Source: Myxococcus xanthus (GTDB lineage: Bacteria > Myxococcota > Myxococcia > Myxococcales > Myxococcaceae). Taken from it: 64,000 nt of DNA. Position 1 is the stretch's first letter. Each line of letters begins with the position of its first letter. A model generated the notes under the pieces. That model made no database searches. It saw only the letters and a program-made list of their open reading frames with translations, and had not been told where the DNA came from. Shown here piece after piece: positions 17,141 through 25,646 of this stretch. The position numbers and the translations under genes are program-made. The stretch is from assembly GCF_900106535.1 (NCBI RefSeq), contig NZ_FNOH01000003.1, positions 1 to 64,000 on the forward strand. Reading direction: 5' to 3'.

Positions 17141-18217
17141 ATGCCGTCGAGCGAGCGCGCCAATCTTCCGCGCTGGAAGGGGCAGCAAGGCTTCTTCGAA
17201 ATCTGGTTCCTGTGTGTGCTCGACCCTGGGGGCGAGCGCGCCTGGTGGTTCCGCTACACGATTTTTACCCCCGCGCCGGGAGCACCCGGTGAGCCTCGCG
17301 CCCTGCTGTGGGCGGCGGCCTTCGACTGCGCCACCGCCACGCCCGCGTTGGGGCTGAAGGCCATCCATCCCCTCTCCCGCTTCTCCATCGAGGCCCCGGG
17401 CCGCTTCGGCATCCGGATTGGTGACGCGAAGCTCGCGCCGGGCCGGTGCCATGGCCGCGTCGCCTCGGGAGGCCATTCCATCGAATGGGATTTGCGCTAC
17501 ACGCCGGAGACTGCGGAGGCGGTGCGACGCGCTCCTCGGGGCGCCGACCTGCTTCCACTCACGACGCACGTGGCCCATGCCCATGACGACATCGCCTTCA
17601 CCGGCGCCGTCACCGTGGACGGGCGCCGATATGACGTCCAGGGCGCACCGGGGCTCCAGAAACACCTGTGGGGACACCGTCGGCTGGAGGAGCTGACGTG
17701 GCTCTACGTGCCACGCTTCCAGGAGGACCTGGAGGCCCGCCTGGAGGTGCTGTCCGTGCGCTCCCGCCAGCATCCGCTCAGTCCCCGGCTGTCGCCCATC
17801 TACCTGCGCACCGCGCGGCGGGAACACCGGTTCCACGAGGCCCCGGACATGCTGCTCACACGCCTGCAATCGCCTCGGCCGGGTGAGTTGTGCTTCCAGG
17901 CCCGCTCGGCCACCGTGGCCGTGAAGGGCCGCGCGTGGTGCGATCCCAAGACACTGGTGGGCTACGTCTACCGGGACCCGACGGGCTGGGACGTCCACGT
18001 GGCCCAGAGCGACGTGGCCACCTGTGAGCTGGAGCGCTTCACCCGCCCCCATCCCTTCGCGGCGTGGAGACCGGACGGACGGCTCACGTCCACCGTGGGC
18101 GCCCTGGAGTTCCACGCGCCCGAGCCCCTGGAGGGCGTGCGCTACATCGGATGGGATGAGACGTCTGTCTCGGATGCACCGGGCGAGGCACCGCCCGCGG
18201 TGGCCGAAGGCGCGTAG
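17141..18217 (+). CDS. AttH/CrtC-like lipocalin-fold protein (tentative)
   Basis: Family assignment is tentative. The 358-residue product is beta-rich throughout, with two similar halves, and contains GLQKHLWGHRRLEELTWLY. This resembles the conserved core of AttH and carotenoid 1,2-hydratase (CrtC) proteins, and also of tocopherol-cyclase-like proteins. Those bind lipophilic ligands in a double calycin barrel. No signal peptide is visible. The start at 17141 follows GAGGGG. It converges on the GMC/hydrolase operon (stops 30 bp apart). A role with isoprenoid or other lipids is possible but not shown. Confidence 0.55.
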   Translation: MPSSERANLPRWKGQQGFFEIWFLCVLDPGGERAWWFRYTIFTPAPGAPGEPRALLWAAAFDCATATPALGLKAIHPLSRFSIEAPGRFGIRIGDAKLAPGRCHGRVASGGHSIEWDLRYTPETAEAVRRAPRGADLLPLTTHVAHAHDDIAFTGAVTVDGRRYDVQGAPGLQKHLWGHRRLEELTWLYVPRFQEDLEARLEVLSVRSRQHPLSPRLSPIYLRTARREHRFHEAPDMLLTRLQSPRPGELCFQARSATVAVKGRAWCDPKTLVGYVYRDPTGWDVHVAQSDVATCELERFTRPHPFAAWRPDGRLTSTVGALEFHAPEPLEGVRYIGWDETSVSDAPGEAPPAVAEGA

Positions 18218-18247
18218 CGGCGCGAGTGCGCAGGGCGCCGTATCCGC

Positions 18248-19291
18248 TCAGGCCATGGCCTCCAGCGCGTCGCGTATCACCGGATACGTATCCTGCGACG
18301 CAGTGCTTCCCATGAAGGTGTCCAGGTGGCCGTACCCCGCCAGAACCTTCCGCCGGTAATACGACGCACCGTTCTCTTCGCGCAGCCACTCGTAGGTGAG
18401 CTCCGTGGACGCGGGCATGTACGTGCCATTCTGCTCTCCGGACACGAAGGTGATGGGACGCTTGAGGTGCTCCGCGCGCAGGTACGACGGCGGCCGCTCA
18501 CGGCCATAGCGCCGGAGGTTCTCCTCCCGGCCATGGTCGAAGCCCACCGCGTAGCCCGAGCGGGCCATCTGCGCCAGATGACGGAACGTCAGCATGTTGC
18601 AAGGGCCGAACTGCTCGTCGAGCCGGTCATGCGTCTCCCGATTGATGCGCGCGTGCCGGAAGAGCTGCCCGTACATGAACGTCAGACGGCGGCAGACGGT
18701 GCTGTCGCATTCATGACGCCACAGGTCCACGAAGGCGCCGAAGGCGGCCTGGAACAAGGGGCTGCTCGGGTCCTCGTCCGGCGTCAGGTAGTCGCGGGTG
18801 ATGTCCAGCACGTCCGGCAACCGCAGCATCGCCTTGAGCTGCGTTGAAGGCGGGACGATGTGATGCAGCGCCACCTGCGAGGCGACCACGCTCTGGACGT
18901 CCGGAAGCAGCCCCGCCGCCATCGCCATGAAGAACGTCGCCGAGCCCGCGCAGTGCACCACCGCCTGCACGGAGTCCGCGCCGCTGTGCTCGCGGACCAG
19001 TCGGACGGCGGCGGGCATGTCGTGGCGGGCGGCCTCATCCAGCGTGAACTGCCGCAGCGGCAGCTCCACGCTGGCGCGCCAGTCCAGAAGCCAGGTGTCG
19101 TAGCCGTGGCGCACCAGGTGCTGCACGAAGTTCTCCCGCACCGTGGGAAGCATGAACATGCCGCTCCACACCCCCGCGCCATGGACGAGGAGGACAGGCC
19201 CCTTCGCGCCGCCCTGGTAACGCGTGAGCTGCAACGGCACGCCGTCGCCCGCGGGAAAGTCGTGCCTTTCGGCGGAGGGAAGCGTGTTCAT
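18248..19291 (-). CDS. Alpha/beta hydrolase with apparent Cys nucleophile, GMC-associated
   Basis: The 347-residue cytoplasmic alpha/beta hydrolase is the last gene of the GMC operon. The oxyanion loop is PVLLVHGAGVWSGMF. At the nucleophile elbow it reads VVHCAGSATFF, placing Cys114 where most relatives have Ser; dienelactone hydrolase and PHA synthases also use Cys here. The His candidate is in AGYGHLDTFMG and the acid in the region of SGEQNGTYMP. The start at 19291 overlaps the stop of the smaller GMC gene as ATGA, so the proteins are made in concert. It likely hydrolyses an ester or lactone formed or exposed by the two oxidoreductases; substrate unknown. Confidence 0.85.
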   Translation of the reverse strand: MNTLPSAERHDFPAGDGVPLQLTRYQGGAKGPVLLVHGAGVWSGMFMLPTVRENFVQHLVRHGYDTWLLDWRASVELPLRQFTLDEAARHDMPAAVRLVREHSGADSVQAVVHCAGSATFFMAMAAGLLPDVQSVVASQVALHHIVPPSTQLKAMLRLPDVLDITRDYLTPDEDPSSPLFQAAFGAFVDLWRHECDSTVCRRLTFMYGQLFRHARINRETHDRLDEQFGPCNMLTFRHLAQMARSGYAVGFDHGREENLRRYGRERPPSYLRAEHLKRPITFVSGEQNGTYMPASTELTYEWLREENGASYYRRKVLAGYGHLDTFMGSTASQDTYPVIRDALEAMA

Positions 19292-20859
19292 GAAGCGCTC
19301 CTCGAATGGGATGAGAATCCGTGCACCACGGCCTCGGCGATGCGCTCGGCCACCGCGCTGATGGTCATCACGGGGTGGAAGCCGATGGCTGTCGGGATGA
19401 CGGAGCCGTCCGCCACGTGCAGCCCGGGATAGTGGAAGACCTCTCCCTCGGTGGACACCACGCCGCGCTCGGGAGCTTCCGCCAGATGGGCACCGCCAAG
19501 CGAATGCACCGTGAAAGGCCGCTTGAAGAGCTGCCAGGTGATCAGCGGCGCGAAGCTGGCACCGTACTGGGCCGCCAGGTCCCGCATCGCGTCCGTCATC
19601 CGCCGCACCAACTCCGCGTTCTCCCCGGCGAAGTCCCACGACACGTCGAGCTGCCCGTCATCGAGGTGCATCCGGCCGTTGGCGTTGTCCTGGCCGATGC
19701 CAAACAGGTTGGACGTGCGGGCCGCATCCACGTCGGCACGCAGGGGCCGGCTCATCAGCCCCTTCTTGAGCGCCGCGTGAACGGCTGGGCCCAGGCAGGT
19801 CCACAGCGGCGCCCCCAGGCCCTGGAGCCGTCCGAGGTTCGGCTGCCCCAGGCCCGCGAGGACCTCCGTGGCGGGCTGGTTGAACGTGGCCGTCACCAGC
19901 GTGAAGCGCGGCTGCCGGTCGGTGAAGCGCATCACGGTGGACACGTCGGGGCCCACCCAGGGCTGGATGTCCTCGCGCGCGCCCTGCATCGACGCCAGGA
20001 AGTCCCCGTTGCCCGAATAGCCATGGCCCAGCCGCCGGCTCACCCGAGGCAGCGTCCGCGCGACGTCCCGGCTGCGCAGCAATATCTCCACCGTGCCCAG
20101 CGTCCCCGCGGCCAACACCACCCGCGAGCTCTCCACGGTGTGCCGCGCCCCCGACACCAGGTCCTGGCAGTGCACGCGGTACCCATCCCGCACCGGCTCC
20201 ACGTGGGAGACGAGCGTGCGGGCCAGGACCAGCGCCCCCAGCGCCTCCGCCCGCGCCAGGTACGTCAGGTCCATGGTGTTCTTCGCGCCGTGCTGGCAGC
20301 CGAACTCGCACTCGGCGCAGAGCTGGCACACGCGCCGGCCCGGTCCCGGCGGCTCCGAGAAGGCCACGGCCACGGGCGGGTCGAATGTCTCGCGCCCCAT
20401 GCCCCGGGCCGCGCGCTGGAAGAGGTCACGCTTGCGCAGCGGAATCGAGGGCGGCACCGGATTCAACCGCAGCTCCCGCGCCACCTTGTCGAAGTAAGGC
20501 TCCAGCGAGTCCCGGCGGTACGTCCGGGGCCAGCGCGGGTCCTCGAACACCTCGGCGTCCGGCCGCACGTGGACGTTGGCGTAGATGAGCGAGCCGCCGC
20601 CGACGCCGCTGGCCGTCACCGTGCCGATGCCGGACAGGAAGCGCACGTCATAGAGGCCCTGCGCCTTGCGCCGCGTGGCATGGCGCCAGAGCACCTCGTC
20701 CGTTCGCGTCACGTCCCGGGGAAAGTCACCGGGCCGGTAACGTTTGCCGCGCTCCAGGACCAGCACGGACTTGCCTGCCTGGGCCAGGCGCAGCGCGCTG
20801 ATGGAGCCCCCAAAGCCGGAGCCCACGACGACCACGTCGTACCGCGATGCCTTCGCCAC
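19288..20859 (-). CDS. GMC flavoprotein oxidoreductase, cholesterol-oxidase-like (523 residues)
   Basis: FAD enzyme oxidising an alcohol, most like the cholesterol oxidase branch of the glucose-methanol-choline family. It has the N-terminal dinucleotide fold (VVVGSGFGGSISALRLAQAG), the FAD-contact segment ASGVGGGSLIYANVHVRP, and the C-terminal GGAHLAEAPERGVV and VADGSVIPTAIGFHPVMTIS. A four-Cys motif (C178, C181, C184, C188; CxxCxxCxxxC) precedes AKNTMDLTYL. This ferredoxin-like spacing suggests an iron-sulfur cluster or structural metal, absent from classical cholesterol oxidase. GTG start with GAGAGG upstream; 12 bp after the larger GMC gene and overlapping the hydrolase by 4 bp. Confidence 0.88.
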   Translation of the reverse strand: MAKASRYDVVVVGSGFGGSISALRLAQAGKSVLVLERGKRYRPGDFPRDVTRTDEVLWRHATRRKAQGLYDVRFLSGIGTVTASGVGGGSLIYANVHVRPDAEVFEDPRWPRTYRRDSLEPYFDKVARELRLNPVPPSIPLRKRDLFQRAARGMGRETFDPPVAVAFSEPPGPGRRVCQLCAECEFGCQHGAKNTMDLTYLARAEALGALVLARTLVSHVEPVRDGYRVHCQDLVSGARHTVESSRVVLAAGTLGTVEILLRSRDVARTLPRVSRRLGHGYSGNGDFLASMQGAREDIQPWVGPDVSTVMRFTDRQPRFTLVTATFNQPATEVLAGLGQPNLGRLQGLGAPLWTCLGPAVHAALKKGLMSRPLRADVDAARTSNLFGIGQDNANGRMHLDDGQLDVSWDFAGENAELVRRMTDAMRDLAAQYGASFAPLITWQLFKRPFTVHSLGGAHLAEAPERGVVSTEGEVFHYPGLHVADGSVIPTAIGFHPVMTISAVAERIAEAVVHGFSSHSRSAS

Positions 20860-20871
20860 GATGCGCCTCTC

Positions 20872-23235
20872 TTATTCCAGCTTGGTTCGCGCGAAGACGT
20901 CCCAGAGGTTGCCCATGAACATGCTGCCAAAACGCTTCAGGGCCTGGGCCTTCGCCAGCGGTGACGTCGTTCCCAGCACGGCGAAGGTCGTGAGCTGCTG
21001 CAGGAAGTCCGGCATGCCCAGACGGATGATGCCGCTGGCGACCACGGGCGCGTGCCGGTCGCTGCCCCGGCGAATGACGGTGTAGAGCGTGGACGTGTCG
21101 GACCACATGTCGAAGCCGTCGTCGTCCCGGACATGCTTGTAGCCATCCAGCAGGTACTGCTGGCCGTCCATGCCGGTGAAGGGCAGCAGGTAGAGCATCC
21201 GACGCTCGTAGTAGCTGTCCGTGTCCACGAAGAGGTTGAAGACGCCGTGGTCCACCTTCGCTCCGCCAGGAGGTGTGAGGCCGTGGACGTGGACGGTGCC
21301 TTGCGCGATGCCTGAATGGGCCTTCTCCGCGAGGAAGCGGTCCAGATTGGGCAAGGTGATGGTGAGGATGAACTCGGCCACCCTGCCCTCTGACTTGCCC
21401 TCCTCCTCGGCGCCCGCGTAATCCGTGTCCGGCAGGTGGCCGTGGTTGATGAAGCCGCGCATCCGCTCGGTGAAGCGCAGCCCCACCACGGGCGTTGGCG
21501 ACAGCACTGTGCCTCCCTCTGGAATCACCACGCTCCGCATCGGATCCTCTCTTGGCACCACCCGCGTGGGTGCCACACTCGTGCTCATCCGCATCGACGC
21601 GCGGAACGGTTCCGCCGACGCCCGGCCCGAAGCCGTTCCGGCCCGCTCAGGTGCGGTCCAGGTGGGGTTCCCCAGCACCTGCCGGATGGCGGCCTCGACG
21701 TTGCGCTCCGCCACCGCGGCGATGGTGGATGAAGGGTTCACCCCGGTGCTCGCGGGCAGCGCGGCGCCATCCAGCACGTACAGCCCAGGGTGGCCGTGCA
21801 CCTCACCGTCCGGGTTCAGCACACCGTAGGCCGGCTCCTCCGCCATGGTGCAGCCGCCCAGGTTGTGGACTGACACGGGGATGTGAAGCCGATCCCACAG
21901 GGGGTTGAAGACGGCGCGCGCCCCGAGCGCCCGAGCGATGTCCTGGCAGATCTGCTCCTGCGTCCGGTACAGCGGCAGGTTGGAAGGCACGTCCCAGCGC
22001 ACCTCCATGTCCCGAGTCAAAGGCCGCAGCGCGAGCCGCCCGTTGGCGCGATCCCTCCCCATGGCCAGGAACACGGCCTGGAAACGCCCGCGCTCCTTGC
22101 CCATGACGGTTTCAGGCTGGGAGCGCCGGCGCAGGGCGCGGACGAGTTGCTTCTGGAGCAGGTCCGCGGGGACACGGAAGTCCCGGCCCATGTCCAGCAC
22201 CTGAAGCAGCCCCGCCGCCTTCCCGGGGTGCCCGCCCTCCTGGAAGAGGAACCACGTCTTGTCCGCGCCCTGCCCCTGGTCCACCACCAGACTGGTGGTG
22301 ATGGTGGGGCCCTCGGACGGGTCCCACACCTCGCGCGTCTCGAAGGCGAAGGCCAGGAAGTCGCCGTTGGCCGAATAGCGGCACCCCAGCCGGTCGCTGA
22401 TGCGCGGGAGCGTTCCCCACTGGTCGCGGCAGCGCAGCAGCAGCTCCGTGGTGTTCACCGTGCCGGCGCACAGGAACACGCGGCGGGCCTCCACGGTGCG
22501 CTCGGCGCCGCCCGCGGCATGGTCGGTATAGGTGACGCGATAGCCCATGGGAGACAGCGGCTCGATGCGCGTGGCCTCCGCCTGGGTGGTCATCTCCGCG
22601 CCCTGCTGTTCAGCGACGGCCAGGTAGTTCAGGTCCAGCGTGTTCTTCGCGCGGACGTTGCATCCGATGTCGCATTCGCCGCAGTAGTTGCAGCCCTCCT
22701 GGGCGACGCCGAACTTGTTGGGCATCGGCTCGCCGGCGGGGGCGAAGCGCACGGCAAGGTCCGGGTAGAAGAACTGCTGCTCGCGGCCGAGTTTGCGCGC
22801 GACCTCCCGCATCCGCTTCGCCTTGGTGGGCAGGCCACGTGCGGACGCGGTGATGGGCTGGAGGTCCAGCATGTACGCGACCAGGTCGTAGTACGGATCC
22901 AACGCGGCGCGGCTGTAGCCCTCCGGCCAGTCGGCGTCGAAGGTCTCCGCGGGCGGGCGCAGGTGGACGTTGGCGTAGATGAGCGAGCCGCCGCCGTAGC
23001 CCGCGGCCTGGACAATGCTCATCCCCGGCAGCAGCTTCACGTCGAAGAGGCCCTGGTCGTACCGCCACAGCCAGCCGTTGAGCGGGTTGCTCCAGTCGCG
23101 GGGAAAGCTCCCCTTCTGGTAGCGCAGGCCCCGCTCCAGGACGCGCACGGTCAAGCCCGCCTGTGCCAGCCGGCAAGCCGCCACCGCTCCCCCAAAGCCG
23201 GTGCCAATGACCAGCGCGTCGTACGTCGGCGCCAT
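20872..23235 (-). CDS. GMC flavoprotein oxidoreductase with extra C-terminal domain (787 residues)
   Basis: First gene of the operon. Residues 1-545 are a complete GMC enzyme: dinucleotide fold ALVIGTGFGGAVAACRLAQAG, GYGGGSLIYANVHLRPP, four Cys at 182, 185, 188 and 192 (CxxCxxCxxxC) before AKNTLDLNYL, and C-terminal GGCTMAEEPAYGVLNPDGEV and DGAALPASTGVNPSST. Residues about 570-787 form an additional beta-rich domain (FTERMRGFINHGHLPDTDY, VHVHGLTPPGGAKVDHGVF, MLYLLPFTGMDGQQYLLDGY) that I cannot name; it resembles domains found between GMC and hydrolase parts in large multidomain relatives. The paralogue downstream lacks it. No signal peptide is seen. Confidence 0.88.
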   Translation of the reverse strand: MAPTYDALVIGTGFGGAVAACRLAQAGLTVRVLERGLRYQKGSFPRDWSNPLNGWLWRYDQGLFDVKLLPGMSIVQAAGYGGGSLIYANVHLRPPAETFDADWPEGYSRAALDPYYDLVAYMLDLQPITASARGLPTKAKRMREVARKLGREQQFFYPDLAVRFAPAGEPMPNKFGVAQEGCNYCGECDIGCNVRAKNTLDLNYLAVAEQQGAEMTTQAEATRIEPLSPMGYRVTYTDHAAGGAERTVEARRVFLCAGTVNTTELLLRCRDQWGTLPRISDRLGCRYSANGDFLAFAFETREVWDPSEGPTITTSLVVDQGQGADKTWFLFQEGGHPGKAAGLLQVLDMGRDFRVPADLLQKQLVRALRRRSQPETVMGKERGRFQAVFLAMGRDRANGRLALRPLTRDMEVRWDVPSNLPLYRTQEQICQDIARALGARAVFNPLWDRLHIPVSVHNLGGCTMAEEPAYGVLNPDGEVHGHPGLYVLDGAALPASTGVNPSSTIAAVAERNVEAAIRQVLGNPTWTAPERAGTASGRASAEPFRASMRMSTSVAPTRVVPREDPMRSVVIPEGGTVLSPTPVVGLRFTERMRGFINHGHLPDTDYAGAEEEGKSEGRVAEFILTITLPNLDRFLAEKAHSGIAQGTVHVHGLTPPGGAKVDHGVFNLFVDTDSYYERRMLYLLPFTGMDGQQYLLDGYKHVRDDDGFDMWSDTSTLYTVIRRGSDRHAPVVASGIIRLGMPDFLQQLTTFAVLGTTSPLAKAQALKRFGSMFMGNLWDVFARTKLE

Positions 23236-23386
23236 GTTCCCCCTCGTCGAGACCTGTCCCCGCGGCAGGTTTCAACTGACACCTTATTAACGCACGAGGG
23301 TCTGATCCTTCGACCTCCACCCATCCGGGGAACCCAACCCCTTGGAATCGTTGTTACCAAAAGGGGCTGGGCGTGGGCGCCGAAGC

Positions 23387-24862
23387 TCAGTAGGCGTGGT
23401 GCTGCTTGCACTCCCCCTTCGGACGGAACGGCAAGGCCCACAGCTCGCGTCCAGTCTTCCCGTCATCCGCCGAGAAGAACACGTCCCAGCCTGAGCGCAC
23501 GAAGTCGCGCGGCGACGAGGAAGCGCTCCCGTGCGCCAGACCTCGCAGCGCCTTCGTGCCCGAACGGGTGCCATCGCTCACCCAGGGCTCGTGTCCATGC
23601 ACCCCATCGCTCGCGGAGAAGAACAGCGTGCCTTCAATGGAGGCCAGCGCTTCGGGATCCGATGAGCCACCACCGGGCGCCAGAGCCTTGAAGAGCCTGG
23701 TCCCCGAACCGGTACCGTTGCTCACCCAGAGTTCACGTCCCTCTCCGGAGCCATCATTCGCGGCGAAGAAGACTCGCGACTTCAGAACCGCCAGAGAGCT
23801 CGGTGAGGAGCTCATGGGCCCTGGCCAGATGTCCTTCACCAGCTTCGTGCTTGAGGTCGAGCCGTTGCTGCTCCAGAGCTCCTCACCCTCTGGCTCACCT
23901 GCCCCGGCGCTGAAGACGACACGCGAGCCCAGTGCGACCAGGTCGTGCGGATACTCTCCGTAGAAGTACCGCAGCTCGTGCGTGTTCGAGGCGGCCCCAT
24001 CCGTCTTCCACAAGCTGGCTTCGCCCTCGTCGTTATCCACGAGGAAATAGAGGCGCGACTTCACAGCCAGCAAGTCGAAGATGACGTTATCTCCTACCAG
24101 GCTGAGGACGGGAATGGCCCCTGGCACTCCGGTGCTACGCCAGAGATGAATCTCATCGCTCCAGGGGCCCCGCTTGGACGCGACGAAATAGAAGGCCTCG
24201 TTACCCACGCGAACGAGCCTTCGCGGGAAGGAGTTAGCGGGTCCGGGCTCGATGTCCTCGACGAGGTACGTCCCCGCGTCTGTTCCATCACTGCGCCACA
24301 GCTCGTATCCGTGCACGCCGTCGTTCGCGCCGAAGTACAGGACACCACCGAACTCAACCAGCATGGGATCGTTTATCCAGTAGAAGGGGTCCGGACGGCG
24401 AATCCCATCCTCCGGCCCCGGGTAGATGTCCTTCACCAGGTACGTGCCGGCCGACGTCCCGTCGGTCACCCACAACTCGTAGCCGTGGACGCCGTCATCC
24501 GCGGCGAAGAACACCCGGTTCCCCACCCGAGTGAGATTCGAGATCTCCGACCCCGCCAGCCCTGGGTAGATGTCCTTCACCAGCGACGTGCCGCTTCCTT
24601 CCGTTCCGCTGCTTCGCCACAACTCGCGTCCATGTGTCCCGTCGTCCGCCGTGAAGAAGAGGACTCGGTCGCCGTGGATCAGATCGGCCGGATTGGACCC
24701 CACGGGGCCAGGGTGGATGTCCGCCAATCGAACGGCCTCCTTCCCGCACAACTCCCACTTCTGACTCAGGGCGGACTCCTGACTCGTGAAGTCAGCATCC
24801 TCGACTTCGGTGCCACAACCTGCGGCGCCCAGGAGCATGAGCAGTGGGAGATGGGGCTTCAT
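23387..24862 (-). CDS. ELW-repeat lipoprotein, beta-propeller-like
   Basis: Surface or periplasmic lipoprotein made of about nine repeats of roughly 45-50 residues, each centred on ELWxxxGT (HGRELWRSSGT, HGYELWVTDGT, EGRELWVSNGT and variants). These are typical of the ELWxxDGT repeat family, probably a beta-propeller that binds partners rather than an enzyme. The start at 24862 gives a lipoprotein signal (MKPHLPLLMLLGAAGC). The 491-residue length leaves no other domain. Two repeats have drifted (HLWRSTGV, SLWKTDGA). It is divergent from the orphan gspG gene. Confidence 0.88.
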   Translation of the reverse strand: MKPHLPLLMLLGAAGCGTEVEDADFTSQESALSQKWELCGKEAVRLADIHPGPVGSNPADLIHGDRVLFFTADDGTHGRELWRSSGTEGSGTSLVKDIYPGLAGSEISNLTRVGNRVFFAADDGVHGYELWVTDGTSAGTYLVKDIYPGPEDGIRRPDPFYWINDPMLVEFGGVLYFGANDGVHGYELWRSDGTDAGTYLVEDIEPGPANSFPRRLVRVGNEAFYFVASKRGPWSDEIHLWRSTGVPGAIPVLSLVGDNVIFDLLAVKSRLYFLVDNDEGEASLWKTDGAASNTHELRYFYGEYPHDLVALGSRVVFSAGAGEPEGEELWSSNGSTSSTKLVKDIWPGPMSSSPSSLAVLKSRVFFAANDGSGEGRELWVSNGTGSGTRLFKALAPGGGSSDPEALASIEGTLFFSASDGVHGHEPWVSDGTRSGTKALRGLAHGSASSSPRDFVRSGWDVFFSADDGKTGRELWALPFRPKGECKQHHAY

Positions 24863-25175
24863 GACGGCCTCCGTTGAGTGCGCGGTCCATCCGCGCCGAA
24901 TCCGGAGGGTGAGAGTCATGCGTACCCGCATCCACCTGCGCAGGAGTGGCACTCCGCGGGTGGAAAGCGACAGTCGCTCACGCTGCGCAAACGGGGACAG
25001 GGCGCGCCCGGTCAGGCACGGCGACTGCACTGACGAACGTCCGCGCCTGGCGTCGAAGTCCTGCTCCAGGCGCACGCAACCCGCGGCATGTGCAACGCCC
25101 TTGCACCGGCAGACATGGCGACACGTCGGGCACGCACGCGCCAGACACAACGTCACACGAGGTCACAACTCAAAG
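24863..25175. other. Divergent promoter region, ELW lipoprotein / gspG
   Basis: About 310 bp without a convincing gene. It contains a sigma-54-like promoter directed at gspG (25014-25029). It probably also holds the promoter of the lipoprotein gene. No other structure was recognised. Confidence 0.5.
25014..25029 (+). promoter_or_regulatory. Candidate sigma-54 promoter for gspG
   Basis: AGGCACGGCGACTGCA matches the sigma-54 consensus (TGGCACG, four bases, TTGCA) at most positions. The essential GG at 25015-25016 and GC at 25027-25028 are separated by exactly 10 bases. Predicted start of transcription near 25040 leaves about 135 bases of leader before gspG. Pseudopilin genes in myxobacteria (pilA) are known sigma-54 targets. 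This is a single visual match. Confidence 0.5.
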
Positions 25176-25628
25176 ATGAATCCAACCCAGCAGAAGCTGA
25201 ACGCTCGGCGTCGTCACGTTCGCGGATTTACGCTGATTGAAATCATGGTCGTCATCACCATCCTCGGACTCATCGCCGCGGCGGTGGGCGTCTCCGTGAT
25301 GTCGAACCTGGAGGAGGCCAAGCAGAAGACCGCCGCCCTGGACATCAAGACATTGGAGACGGGGCTCAAGCTCCACTACATGAAGACCGGCAGCTTCCCG
25401 GAGACCCAGGCCGGCCTGGAAGAACTCCTCCAGGCGCGCTCGCTGGAGCGACTGCCCCAGGACCCGTGGAACCGCGACTACGTGTACATGAATGAGGGCG
25501 GCAACCCTGTCATCCTGTCGTACGGCGCGGACGGTGTCCCAGGGGGCGACGGCAGCGACGCGGACATCTCCTCCCAGGTGGCGTCACCGTCCGCGAGCGC
25601 GGCCCGCCGCCCCAAGGGGCTCCGTTAG
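25176..25628 (+). CDS. gspG: Orphan type II secretion major pseudopilin GspG
   Basis: Major pseudopilin of a type II secretion or related pseudopilus. The 150-residue protein has a basic leader with the prepilin peptidase site RG|FTLIEIMVVITILGL, including the conserved Glu5. The GspG-specific C-terminus follows: TGSFPETQAGLEELLQARS, DPWNRDYVY and SYGADGVPGGDGSDADI, the last containing the calcium-binding Asp residues. It ends in a short Ser/Ala/Arg tail beyond the usual end. No other secretion genes are near, so it must work with components encoded elsewhere or replace the main GspG under particular conditions. A candidate sigma-54 promoter lies upstream. Confidence 0.92.
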   Translation: MNPTQQKLNARRRHVRGFTLIEIMVVITILGLIAAAVGVSVMSNLEEAKQKTAALDIKTLETGLKLHYMKTGSFPETQAGLEELLQARSLERLPQDPWNRDYVYMNEGGNPVILSYGADGVPGGDGSDADISSQVASPSASAARRPKGLR

Positions 25629-25646
25629 TCCAAGCCATCGAGCACG

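Noticed and set aside
24936-25175. Arg/His-rich reading frame before gspG
   Set aside because: It has no signal peptide or family match and simply runs in frame into gspG. The pseudopilin leader at 25176 defines the true start.
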